A stretch of 5,098 bases of DNA, taken from an uncultured Rhodobacter sp. (GTDB lineage: Bacteria > Pseudomonadota > Alphaproteobacteria > Rhodobacterales > Rhodobacteraceae). The stretch is from NCBI GenBank assembly GCA_937901435.1, contig CALGTJ010000693.1:1-5098 (forward strand), read 5' to 3'. Of this stretch, positions 1-5,098 are shown piece by piece. The translations under genes and the position numbers were made by a program. The notes under the pieces are model-generated. The model was not told where the DNA came from, made no database searches, and saw only the letters and a program-made list of their open reading frames with translations. Numbering within the stretch: the stretch's first letter is position 1; every line of letters starts with the position of its first letter.

Positions 1-375
1 CATCGCCGGCAGCATCACCTTGCCCACCGCAATCACTGTCGCCGGGCTTGAACCAGAGATGGCCGCAAAGAACATCGAACTGGCCACGGTCGTTATGGCA
101 AGCCCGCCCGAAAACGGGCTGACAAGCGCGTTCGCCAGCCGGATCAACCGCCCTGAAAGCCCGCCCTGCGCCATAATGTTGCCCGCCAGAATAAAGAACG
201 GGATCGCCATCAAGGGAAAGCTGTCAATGCCAGAAAACAACCGCTGGATCACAAGGATCGGCGGCGTATCGGTGAAGACCACGAGAAAGAGGATGACCGG
301 CAGCAGAAGGGTCAGAAAGATCGGTAGGCCCAAGAGAATGAAAAAGCCCAGAGAGCCTGCAAAAAGTGTCGGCAT
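1..375 (-). CDS. dctM: TRAP transporter large permease, DctM subunit (3' part cut by window edge)
   Basis: This is the ion-coupled transmembrane subunit of a tripartite (TRAP) transporter, which moves the solute handed over by the DctP protein across the inner membrane using a sodium or proton gradient. The first 125 residues are visible, of roughly 430 usual for the family. A hydrophobic helix spans about residues 5-34. It is followed by the family's hallmark block FPLMAIPFFILAGNIM (residues 53-68) and a second one, SSMFFAAISGSSPATV (about 99-114), which belongs to the substrate/ion path of DctM proteins. The ATG at 375 is supported by AAAGGGA seven bases upstream, overlapping the dctQ stop codon, so the two genes are only 12 bp apart and probably translationally coupled. 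The frame stays open to the window edge with no sign of damage. Family assignment is firm; the substrate is unknown. Confidence 0.95.
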   Translation of the reverse strand, partial: MPTLFAGSLGFFILLGLPIFLTLLLPVILFLVVFTDTPPILVIQRLFSGIDSFPLMAIPFFILAGNIMAQGGLSGRLIRLANALVSPFSGGLAITTVASSMFFAAISGSSPATVIAVGKVMLPAM

Positions 376-387
376 GTCGTGATCCCT

Positions 388-912
388 TTAGCCCGCGCTG
401 GTGGCGAGGTTCATGCGGCGTTCGTCCATCTTGATGGCAAACCCGGCCTGCACGAACCGGACGGTCATCATCGCAAAAGAAATCGGGATGATAAGGTACA
501 CCATCCACATGGAAATCTCGAGCGATGGCGATTTCTGTGAAAACATGGTCATCTGTGACACCAGCTTGACGCCCAGATAACTGATTATGGCGCATGTGGT
601 GGCAGCGGTCAGCGAGGCTGCAAACAGGACCTTTCGGCCCAGTTTCGAGGGCAAGACCTCAAGTGCGATGTCGATAGAGATATGCGCCCCTTGGCGCGCG
701 GCAATGCTGCCACCGATGAACACCATCCAGATGATCGCATAGCGCGCCAGTTCCGGGGCCCAAGAGACCGATGTGCCCAACACGACACGCGATGAAATAT
801 CGGCCAGAATGACCAGAACAGAAAGCACCAGAAGGACCGAAACGCAGATCACTTCCAGCTTACCCAAAGCGGCGTCGATCCACACATAACCGCGACTGAA
901 GAAATGTTTCAT
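388..912 (-). CDS. dctQ: TRAP transporter small permease, DctQ subunit
   Basis: This is the small membrane subunit of the TRAP transporter. It pairs with DctM in the inner membrane and helps dock the binding protein. The 174-residue product has the usual length and four hydrophobic helices at about residues 20-44, 56-72, 93-117 and 134-157. The conserved DctQ stretch after helix 1 is clear: SWAPELARYAIIWMVFIGG (50-68), followed by A-x-R-x-G-x-H-I (71-78). The ATG at 912 has AAAAGGG only four bases upstream, slightly closer than usual; no better in-frame start is visible. The gene sits 89 bp downstream of dctP, with a strong stem-loop in the gap, and 12 bp upstream of dctM. Identity is based on topology, the conserved motif and the P-Q-M gene order; the sequence gives no substrate information. 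Confidence 0.95.
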   Translation of the reverse strand: MKHFFSRGYVWIDAALGKLEVICVSVLLVLSVLVILADISSRVVLGTSVSWAPELARYAIIWMVFIGGSIAARQGAHISIDIALEVLPSKLGRKVLFAASLTAATTCAIISYLGVKLVSQMTMFSQKSPSLEISMWMVYLIIPISFAMMTVRFVQAGFAIKMDERRMNLATSAG

Positions 913-940
913 GATGCCCTTTTCAGGCTATGGTTGGTTC

Positions 941-971
941 AGGCGAAGGTGGGGTAAGGCGAAGGTGGGGT
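941..971 (-). repeat. 15-bp direct repeat in the dctP-dctQ gap
   Basis: The 15-mer AGGCGAAGGTGGGGT (plus strand) occurs at 941-955 and again at 957-971, separated by a single A. In the mRNA these are two copies of the 3' arm of the intercistronic stem-loop described separately. The arrangement looks like a local tandem duplication. Both copies are exact. Confidence 0.85.
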
Positions 972-983
972 CACCTTCGCCTT
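956..983 (-). promoter_or_regulatory. Intercistronic stem-loop between dctP and dctQ, with a duplicated 3' arm
   Basis: AAGGCGAAGGTG (956-967) pairs perfectly with CACCTTCGCCTT (972-983) across a 4-base loop, giving a 12-bp GC-rich stem about 20 bp after the dctP stop codon. In the transcribed (minus) direction the hairpin is not followed by a T-run, so it is not a classic intrinsic terminator. It may instead protect the 3' end of a dctP-only mRNA or cause partial termination. A second exact copy of the 3' arm (transcribed from 941-952) could pair with the same 5' arm to form an alternative hairpin with a loop of about 20 bases. The repeat is seen directly; the regulatory role is inference from the common excess of binding protein over membrane subunits in such operons. 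Confidence 0.6.
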
Positions 984-1001
984 TTGCCTAACAAGAGACC
1001 G

Positions 1002-2003
1002 TTATTTCAGCGCCTCGATTTCCGCATAAGCTGCGGCCATCAGGTCGGCCCCGATCTTGTCTTCGAACATCGCGTGAACCGGCTTCATCGCAGCCGAGAA
1101 TTCCGAGATCTGCTCTGGCGACATCGTTGTGACCGTGGTCGTTCCAGCCGCCACGATCTCTGCCAGAAGGGCTTCGGTCATTTCCCCGGACACTTTGCGC
1201 TGATAGGCACCCGCTTCCATAGCTGCGTCCATCATGATGGTCTGTGTCTCCGCGTCCAGAGCGTCAAACCAAACCTTCGAAAAGATCAGCGCAGACCCAA
1301 GATAGCCGTGGTTAGACAGCATCATGTGGTCTTGCACTTCATAGAACTTCATCGCGTTGATCGACACGATCGGGTTCTCTTGACAATCGACCACTCCCTG
1401 CTGAAGGGCTGTGTAGACTTCGGTGAAGGCGATCGGGATGGCCGACGCGCCCAAAACTTCGAACTGTGCAATCAACAGCGGGCTTTGCATCACGCGGACT
1501 TTCTGGCCCACGTAATCCGAAGGTGTCTCGATCAGCTTGTTGCAGGTCAGCTGCTTGAAACCAGCCTCCCAGAATGCGGCGCCCTTGAAACCCGACGTTG
1601 ACAGCGCGTCCAGAAGTTTGCCACCGACAGCGTCGGAATCCAGCACCGCATATGTGACCGCCTGAGAGGGAAACAGGAACGGCAGGTCGATCAGTTGCAG
1701 CGACGGGTTGAAATTCGACAATTTCGCCGTCGGGATCGGGGCGGCGTGGATCGCGCCGAACTGCATCTGCTGCGCGGCCTCGACATCATCGCCCAAGGCA
1801 TTGTTGGCGAAGATCTGCACGTCGATCGCGCCGCCCGTTTTTGCCTCAACGATCTCTTCGAATTTCCGCGCGCCCAGATCCGTTGCAGATCCTTCGGGCA
1901 GATTGTGGTGAAACTTCATGATGTCAGCAGCATTGGCCGCAAGCGCAGTCCAGCCCAAGGTTGCCACAGCAAGTGTTGCAGTCGCGAAAGATAACGTTTT
2001 CAT
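1002..2003 (-). CDS. dctP: TRAP transporter periplasmic substrate-binding protein, DctP family
   Basis: This is the extracytoplasmic solute receptor of the TRAP system; it binds the substrate in the periplasm and delivers it to DctQM. The product has 333 residues, typical of the family. Residues 1-25 form a Sec signal peptide (MKT start, hydrophobic core, ANA-A cleavage site predicted after A25). The conserved substrate arginine is in GQKVRV (R170) and the conserved asparagine in QENP (N210). Their 40-residue spacing equals that of R147 and N187 in SiaP, the sialate-binding relative. The position matching SiaP R127 is K150. A monocarboxylate or dicarboxylate ligand is therefore likely, but its identity is open. 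The ATG at 2003 is preferred because GGAGA (2009-2013) lies at ideal spacing; a TTG at 2015 would overlap that ribosome site. First gene of the dctPQM operon. Confidence 0.95.
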   Translation of the reverse strand: MKTLSFATATLAVATLGWTALAANAADIMKFHHNLPEGSATDLGARKFEEIVEAKTGGAIDVQIFANNALGDDVEAAQQMQFGAIHAAPIPTAKLSNFNPSLQLIDLPFLFPSQAVTYAVLDSDAVGGKLLDALSTSGFKGAAFWEAGFKQLTCNKLIETPSDYVGQKVRVMQSPLLIAQFEVLGASAIPIAFTEVYTALQQGVVDCQENPIVSINAMKFYEVQDHMMLSNHGYLGSALIFSKVWFDALDAETQTIMMDAAMEAGAYQRKVSGEMTEALLAEIVAAGTTTVTTMSPEQISEFSAAMKPVHAMFEDKIGADLMAAAYAEIEALK

Positions 2004-2008
2004 GCCAT

Positions 2009-2013
2009 TCTCC
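2009..2013 (-). promoter_or_regulatory. Ribosome binding site that fixes the dctP start
   Basis: The minus strand reads TTGGAGAATGGCATG. GGAGA stands five bases before the ATG at 2003. The alternative TTG start at 2015 overlaps the ribosome site itself and would add four residues (MENG) ahead of a normal signal peptide, so it is unlikely. Confidence 0.7.
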
Positions 2014-2097
2014 AATAATCAGCTTGCCGCTACCTAAGACCCCTTATTGCGCCGACGAACATTGCAAACTGCGCCCAAGTGGCCTTCTCGATCTTGA

Positions 2098-2139
2098 AGT
2101 TTATTTATTGGGCGGTTCCAATTTTTCTTGTCACATTTT
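2098..2139 (-). promoter_or_regulatory. Candidate promoter region for dctPQM
   Basis: This is an AT-rich island in an otherwise GC-rich spacer, about 100-135 bp before dctP. On the minus strand a GTGACA element (2129-2134) lies about 18 bases before CAATAA, a loose -35/-10 pair; a TTGGAA in between is an alternative -35. Neither match is strong. The location upstream of the first transporter gene, after a 388-bp gap, is the main support for a separate promoter. Confidence 0.25.
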
Positions 2140-2383
2140 AAGGCGCTTCGAAAAGCCATGCTGCGCCAAGGCATCACAATGCGACTAACGCACCGGGGTC
2201 TGCTGTGGCGGAACGCCCAGCCAGAGCCCCTGTCCCAGACTGCAGCGGCCCGGCGGTCACTTGCAACAGATAGCCCTCTAAGCCGCTGAAATTTCTCATT
2301 TAAGGTAGCGCCAGAGTCCCGAACAGAGACACCATGCCTTTGAGTCCCTGGACGATACCCAACCCCAGTTTGCGACCGTTCCC

Positions 2384-2403
2384 CTTGGAACCTAGGTTCC
2401 AAG
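2384..2403. repeat. 20-bp perfect palindrome across the amidase stop codon
   Basis: CTTGGAACCTAGGTTCCAAG at this position equals its own reverse complement. It covers the TAG stop of the amidase gene (2392-2394). As RNA it can fold into an 8-bp stem with a CUAG loop, but no T-run follows on either strand. A further GTTCC half-site at 2378-2382 allows an overlapping alternative hairpin with GGAAC (2387-2391). It could be a dimeric-regulator operator, an mRNA 3'-end hairpin, or a scar of an insertion event; the sequence alone does not decide. Confidence 0.7.
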
Positions 2404-3555
2404 CCCGGCCGCCAGGGCAAGGTCAATCAACGGTTGGTCCATATGCTTTGCCCCCACAAGGCTTAGCCCCACGGGGCCCTTGTCGACAACGCCTGCCGGG
2501 ATCGACAATTGCGGAAGCCCTGCCAAACCGGCAATGCACAACATCTCGAACGACCGCATCCGAAAATCGTCAAGCGAGCCTTCGTCCTCATCCCGCAGCG
2601 GCGCGGGTCCGGGGCTGGTCGGCAGGACGAGCACCGTATCTGGCGACATGACCGCATCCATCCGATCAAGCACGCCGTTGCGCCGCGCTTGCGCCGCGCC
2701 AAAGGTCTCGGCGTCGATTTTAGAGGCAATCTCGAACCGCTGGCGCACGCCGGGGCCAAAATCGGGGGAATTGTTGCTCACCCAGTTCCCATGGACATCC
2801 CAGATCTCGGCGGCTTGGCAGACGCGGAATATCTCTCGCCACTTGTCCAGACCGTCAGCTGCCAGAACCACCGGGACCGCCGGACCCATAAGGGCCTGCA
2901 ACCGCGCCAGTGATGGACCCAGTGCCTCGACCGTGGCGGCACTTGCCCGCGCCCATGCGTCAACCGGCAGCAACAGACGGGTCGGCGCCGCGCCCTCCGC
3001 GCAGCCAAAGGCCTGTGCGGCACGGGCCATCAGATCGCCATTCAACGCGAACCAGCCGACAGTATCAAAGGAATGGGTAAAGGGCATCGCCCCTGCCAAG
3101 GAGACCTGCCCAAAGGTGCTGCGCAGGCCCCAGACACCGCAAAAAGAGGCGGGCAGGCGAACCGACCCGCCCGTGTCACTGCCCAACCCGATGTCAACAA
3201 GGCCCGCAGCCACCGCCGCGACAGAACCCGAAGATGACCCGCCGGGCACCCGACGAGGGTCAGCAGTGTTAAGCGGTGTCCCGTAATGGGCATTCACCCC
3301 CATAAGGCTGTAGGCCAACTCGTCCGTATGTGTCTTGCCAGCCAACGTGGCCCCGGCGGCAAGCAACGCCGCGACGGCTGGCGCGTCCTTTTGGGCGATG
3401 CTGTGGGTGCGCGCCCACTCCGGATTGCCGCAGCCCGTTAGATGGCCCTCGACGTCGAAAACATCTTTGGCCCCAAAGGTCAGCCCCGCCAATGGGCCAT
3501 CGGCTGCGCCTTGTTTGGTGAATGTCGCGATAAAGGCATTTGCGGTGTCGTTCAT
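2392..3555 (-). CDS. Amidase-signature family hydrolase (AMI1-like)
   Basis: This enzyme hydrolyses an amide bond with a Ser-cisSer-Lys triad, probably in the cytoplasm because no signal peptide is seen. The 387-residue product has K30 in GAKDVFDVEG, the cis-serine S107 in PGGSSSG and the nucleophile S131 in GSDTGGSVRLP. The spacing of 77 and 24 residues equals that of the K36/S113/S137 triad of plant AMI1 (indole-3-acetamide hydrolase). Further AMI1-like blocks include HYGTP (90-94), PASFCG and SFDTVGWF. At 387 residues it is shorter than most amidases (450-500), but the C-terminal VGLSLVG region is present, so it looks complete. The ATG at 3555 has AGGAG seven bases upstream; an upstream extension to 3705 would run back through the repeat-rich spacer into the preceding gene and lacks similarity. 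It lies 86 bp after the AtzH/HpxZ-like gene. The substrate is unknown; calling it indoleacetamide hydrolase would go beyond the evidence. Confidence 0.92.
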   Translation of the reverse strand: MNDTANAFIATFTKQGAADGPLAGLTFGAKDVFDVEGHLTGCGNPEWARTHSIAQKDAPAVAALLAAGATLAGKTHTDELAYSLMGVNAHYGTPLNTADPRRVPGGSSSGSVAAVAAGLVDIGLGSDTGGSVRLPASFCGVWGLRSTFGQVSLAGAMPFTHSFDTVGWFALNGDLMARAAQAFGCAEGAAPTRLLLPVDAWARASAATVEALGPSLARLQALMGPAVPVVLAADGLDKWREIFRVCQAAEIWDVHGNWVSNNSPDFGPGVRQRFEIASKIDAETFGAAQARRNGVLDRMDAVMSPDTVLVLPTSPGPAPLRDEDEGSLDDFRMRSFEMLCIAGLAGLPQLSIPAGVVDKGPVGLSLVGAKHMDQPLIDLALAAGLGT

Positions 3556-3556
3556 G

Positions 3557-3567
3557 GGAGCGCTCCT
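3557..3567 (-). promoter_or_regulatory. Amidase ribosome binding site inside a small palindrome
   Basis: AGGAG (3563-3567 read on the minus strand) supports the ATG at 3555. It overlaps the 10-bp palindrome GGAGCGCTCC (3557-3566), which could fold only into a weak 3-bp stem. The site mainly serves to decide the start codon; any effect on translation would be minor. Confidence 0.5.
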
Positions 3568-3599
3568 GAAGAAAAGGCAATTTTGATAGCGGGTCAGTG

Positions 3600-3631
3600 G
3601 TGTGCGGGTCGGTATGCGGGTCGGTGTGTCG
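3600..3631. repeat. 12-bp short tandem repeat, about 2.7 copies, in the gap before the amidase gene
   Basis: Two near-identical 12-mers, GTGTGCGGGTCG (3600-3611) and GTATGCGGGTCG (3612-3623), are followed by a partial third copy, GTGTGTCG (3624-3631). The array lies in the 86-bp gap between the AtzH/HpxZ-like stop codon and the amidase start. Copy-number change by slippage is conceivable because a 12-bp unit is long enough, but a role is not evident. Confidence 0.7.
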
Positions 3632-3641
3632 TCAGGATAAT

Positions 3642-4019
3642 TCAGCCGTCCATCCAAGAGACATGCGCTGCGACGATCCTCCACCCTTGCGGCGTGCGAA
3701 CCCAACTGTGGCTTTGACGTCCAATCCTCGCAGAAGATTCGCGGGTGAATTCTGTATTCGCCGTGGCGAAATCGCGTCCGAATGTCGTGATGACGGTATT
3801 GCGCAGCGCGCGCTCAAGACCCTTGGACGGGCGCGCCTTGCGGAATTCCAGAATACTCGCGTGACCATAGAGATTTTCGGTGGCACCATAGCGAATGACA
3901 TGGTCGCTTGGCCAAAACAGCGCATCAAGCGTCGCTACATCATTTCCCATCAGAGCGGCCTCATAGCGCAGGAAGGCTTCGGTGACTTCGGTGACAATTT
4001 CCGGCAGGTTTACTTCCAT
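3642..4019 (-). CDS. AtzH/HpxZ-like protein (DUF3225, NTF2/SnoaL-like fold)
   Basis: This is a 125-residue soluble protein matching the family that includes AtzH of the cyanuric-acid pathway and HpxZ of oxalurate/urate catabolism. Family features seen are NLPEIVTEVTEAFLRYE (4-20), L-x-G-N-D near 23-27, the LFWPSDHVIRYGATENLYG block (34-52), ARP (62-64), LRNTVITTFG (72-81), ANTEF (87-91), GRQSHSWVRT (100-109) and the C-terminal GWRIVAAHVSWM (112-123). Members are often encoded beside, or fused to, amidase-signature enzymes, as here. A catalytic role for the family is only partly established. The ATG at 4019 is chosen because family members start just before the NLPE motif and GAGAAG lies ten bases upstream; a TTG at 4058 would add 13 unlikely residues. 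It is the likely first gene of a two-gene unit with the amidase. hpxZ would be a tentative name. Confidence 0.88.
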   Translation of the reverse strand: MEVNLPEIVTEVTEAFLRYEAALMGNDVATLDALFWPSDHVIRYGATENLYGHASILEFRKARPSKGLERALRNTVITTFGRDFATANTEFTRESSARIGRQSHSWVRTPQGWRIVAAHVSWMDG

Positions 4020-4418
4020 ATGACGAACACTTCTCTCTTTGGCAGTGGGCGCGGCCAAATGATTAAGCCAACGCTATCCCTGATAGACCACATAACCGAT
4101 AGAGCCAGCGCAAGTTCTTTGCAATTCCATGCGCGCGCCGTCGGTGTTCAATTCCGCTTACGGATGAGGCAGGTGAACACACTATTGCGGCGACATGGGT
4201 TTTGCGGTGCGCTGCATATGTGCAATTTGAAATCGCACTGCGGCGCGCTGCGGGTTTTGGGACCGAAGTTCAACTGGCTGTATTTCGATCCCGGCGATGG
4301 CCATGCAAAGTCACATGCGCTTGGCGCCTGCAAAAGAACACGATCGATCCCGCCTCGCGGCGGGGCGCTGTTGCGCGGAGGATGAAAGGGTCGGAACCCG
4401 CCCTACCCGCAACAGATT
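4020..4418. other. Spacer of about 400 bp upstream of the AtzH/HpxZ-like gene; no supported gene
   Basis: No recognisable coding sequence was found on either strand. The part next to the gene (4060-4125) is less GC-rich and may carry its promoter. On the minus strand, two TCTATC copies about 18 bases apart lie at 4081-4104, the downstream one forming a small inverted repeat, CTATC-CCT-GATAG (4074-4086, plus strand). This resembles a regulator site but is too short to assign. The distal part (4362-4418) probably belongs to the decayed insertion sequence. Confidence 0.4.
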
Positions 4419-4628
4419 TCAGGCGGCACGTTCGACTTTTGGCCGATCACGTTCCGTCACGTGGTCCAGAACACGGACGCCAATCCTCGCCTCAGCCTTC
4501 TGATCTTGAGGCAACCGCGCCTTAAGCTTGGGGCCAATGACGCCTTTGCAACGCCCCATCAGGAAATCGCCCCCCCAATCACGGGCTTTCATCCATTTAG
4601 AGTTCTTTTCAGAATGCGCGCATTCGCC
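4362..4628 (-). mobile_element. Remnant of an IS5-family insertion sequence
   Basis: A transposase C-terminal fragment at 4419-4592, with its frame open to 4628, marks an old IS5-type element. About 40 bp past its stop, GGGGCGCTGTTGCGCGG (4362-4378, plus strand) resembles the GGGCTTTGTTG-type ends common in this family, with mismatches. No matching opposite end or target duplication is visible, and the arsH stop codon lies only about 25 bp beyond the open frame. Most of the element is therefore missing, and the boundaries are estimates. Confidence 0.35.
4419..4592 (-). pseudogene. IS5-family transposase, C-terminal fragment
   Basis: A 57-codon frame encodes a tail typical of IS5-family DDE transposases: MGRCKGVIGPKLKAR (residues 12-26), then Q-K-A-E-A-R-I-G-V-R-V-L (31-42) and a short end around T-x-x-x-R-P (46-51). 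This corresponds to the usual pattern MxRxKxxIGPxLxAR...QxxEAxIxVxVLNRMTxxxRP, which lies after the catalytic glutamate. The normally conserved LNRMTE reads LDHVTE here. The upstream part of the transposase (DDE aspartates, glutamate region) is absent: the frame hits a stop at 4629-4631, just before arsH. It is thus a broken remnant and cannot be active. Identification is from motif memory, not from a search. Confidence 0.6.
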
Positions 4629-4651
4629 CTATGTCCCGGCGGGCTTTGCCA

Positions 4652-5098
4652 TCACGTCGCTGTGCGATTGACACGGGCGATCAGAGACTCTCCGCTTTCC
4701 TTGCGCTCGCTGTAGCGATCCACCAGATACGGGGCGGCATCGCGTGTCAAAAGGGTGAACTTTACCAGTTCTTCCAGCACATCGACCATACGGTCGTAAT
4801 AGGGCGAGGGCTGCATTCGGTCATCCTCGTCAAACTGCTGAAATGCCTTTGGCACCGACGACTGGTTCGGGATCGTGAGACAGCGCATCCAGCGCCCGAG
4901 AATGCGCAACTGGTTGACCGCATTGAAACTTTGTGACCCACCACAGACTTGCATCACAGCGAGAGTCTTGCCTTGGGTTGGCCGCACCGCGCCGATGGAC
5001 AAGGGGATCCAGTCGATCTGCGTCTTCATGATCCCGGTCATCGCGCCGTGACGTTCGGGCGAACACCAGACCATACCCTCGCTCCAGATGACGAGGTC
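4652..5098 (-). CDS. arsH: ArsH, NADPH-dependent FMN reductase of arsenic resistance (5' part cut by window edge)
   Basis: ArsH is a flavodoxin-fold NADPH:FMN oxidoreductase; characterised members oxidise trivalent organoarsenicals or reduce quinones and metals with NADPH. The last 148 residues are present, and the missing N-terminus (about 85-95 residues) lies beyond the window. Signature blocks are very well kept: [44 protein letters not shown] split by the usual spacing, [25 protein letters not shown] and the end block [13 protein letters not shown]. An internal ATG at 5074 is not the start, because the frame continues upstream with family sequence (DLVIWSEG). The C-terminus ends normally at the TGA at 4652-4654. 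No other ars gene is in view; arsR, arsC or an arsenite pump might lie beyond the edge. Confidence 0.95.
   Translation of the reverse strand, partial: DLVIWSEGMVWCSPERHGAMTGIMKTQIDWIPLSIGAVRPTQGKTLAVMQVCGGSQSFNAVNQLRILGRWMRCLTIPNQSSVPKAFQQFDEDDRMQPSPYYDRMVDVLEELVKFTLLTRDAAPYLVDRYSERKESGESLIARVNRTAT

Larger units (their letters stand above)
2004..2391. other. Spacer of 388 bp between the amidase gene and dctP; no supported gene
   Basis: I find no convincing coding sequence here. The half near dctP (2004-2145) is relatively AT-rich and probably holds the operon's promoter. The half near the amidase (2160-2391) is GC-rich. On the minus strand it contains short open stretches, one ending at 2300 and one of 41 codons at 2174-2299, neither with a recognisable family or a good ribosome site. 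No hairpin with a T-run that would terminate amidase transcription is visible. Confidence 0.5.

Noticed and set aside
956..988. Stem-loop followed by TTTT read on the plus strand as an intrinsic terminator
   Set aside because: No plus-strand gene is present upstream for it to terminate, and the T-run is only four bases.
930..1601. Plus-strand open frame of 223 codons
   Set aside because: It lies antisense to dctP, which has clear family motifs. The translation is rich in Arg, His and Leu and resembles nothing; a GC-rich shadow.
2174..2299. A 41-codon minus-strand frame
   Set aside because: No ribosome site, and the composition is uninformative. Mentioned as a possible remnant only.
2034..2426. 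Minus-strand open frame of 130 codons overlapping the amidase end
   Set aside because: Arg/Trp-rich translation without family features, and it crosses the amidase stop in another frame.
2480..3286. Plus-strand open frame of 268 codons
   Set aside because: Antisense to the amidase gene, low-complexity Ser/Ala/Pro/Arg translation, no motif.
3556..3705. N-terminal extension of the amidase to 3705
   Set aside because: The extra 50 residues run antisense-free but through the tandem repeat and the end of the preceding gene, and do not resemble amidases. AGGAG before the ATG at 3555 explains the start.
3597..4385. Plus-strand open frame of 262 codons
   Set aside because: It runs antisense through the AtzH/HpxZ-like gene and into the spacer, with no recognisable domain and no sensible start context.
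4641..4650. GGGCTTTGCC as the second inverted end of the IS remnant
   Set aside because: It has the same orientation as the candidate end at 4362, whereas element ends must be inverted; it is also very short.
1..5098. CRISPR array, tRNA, rRNA, riboswitch or a new defence system
   Set aside because: No regularly spaced repeats, no tRNA-like cloverleaf and no nuclease, helicase or toxin-like gene were seen. The genes are transport and metabolic families plus arsH.

Overview
The window looks like a high-GC alphaproteobacterial chromosome, most likely Rhodobacteraceae (Roseobacter-like). That is inferred from composition, the abundance of TRAP transport, the style of the signal peptide and the protein families present; no rRNA or other phylogenetic marker is in view. 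Every gene I can support lies on the minus strand. The long plus-strand frames, and several minus-strand ones, are shadows of these genes.

Read in the direction of transcription (high to low coordinates), the window starts inside arsH, which encodes an NADPH:FMN oxidoreductase of arsenic resistance (N-terminus cut by the window edge, stop at 4652). Next comes a decayed insertion-sequence stretch that keeps the C-terminal tail of an IS5-family transposase (4419-4592), then about 400 bp with no recognisable gene. An apparent two-gene unit follows: a small AtzH/HpxZ-like (DUF3225, NTF2/SnoaL-fold) protein (3642-4019) and an amidase-signature hydrolase closest to plant AMI1-type amidases (2392-3555). 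After a 388-bp spacer, with a 20-bp perfect palindrome over the amidase stop codon, comes a TRAP transporter operon: dctP (1002-2003), dctQ (388-912) and the N-terminal third of dctM (1-375, cut by the window edge).

The layout suggests an uptake-and-hydrolysis module. The periplasmic protein DctP would capture a carboxylate-bearing solute, DctQM would import it, and the amidase, with its small partner, would cleave an amide bond in the cytoplasm. The substrate cannot be read from the sequence. The most striking non-coding signal lies between dctP and dctQ: a 12-bp perfect stem-loop whose 3' arm is present twice, so that two alternative hairpins are possible. It could set the excess of binding protein over membrane subunits. 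I found no wholly new system here; the points of interest are this hairpin, the amidase/AtzH-like pairing beside a TRAP transporter, and the transposase remnant between that module and arsH.
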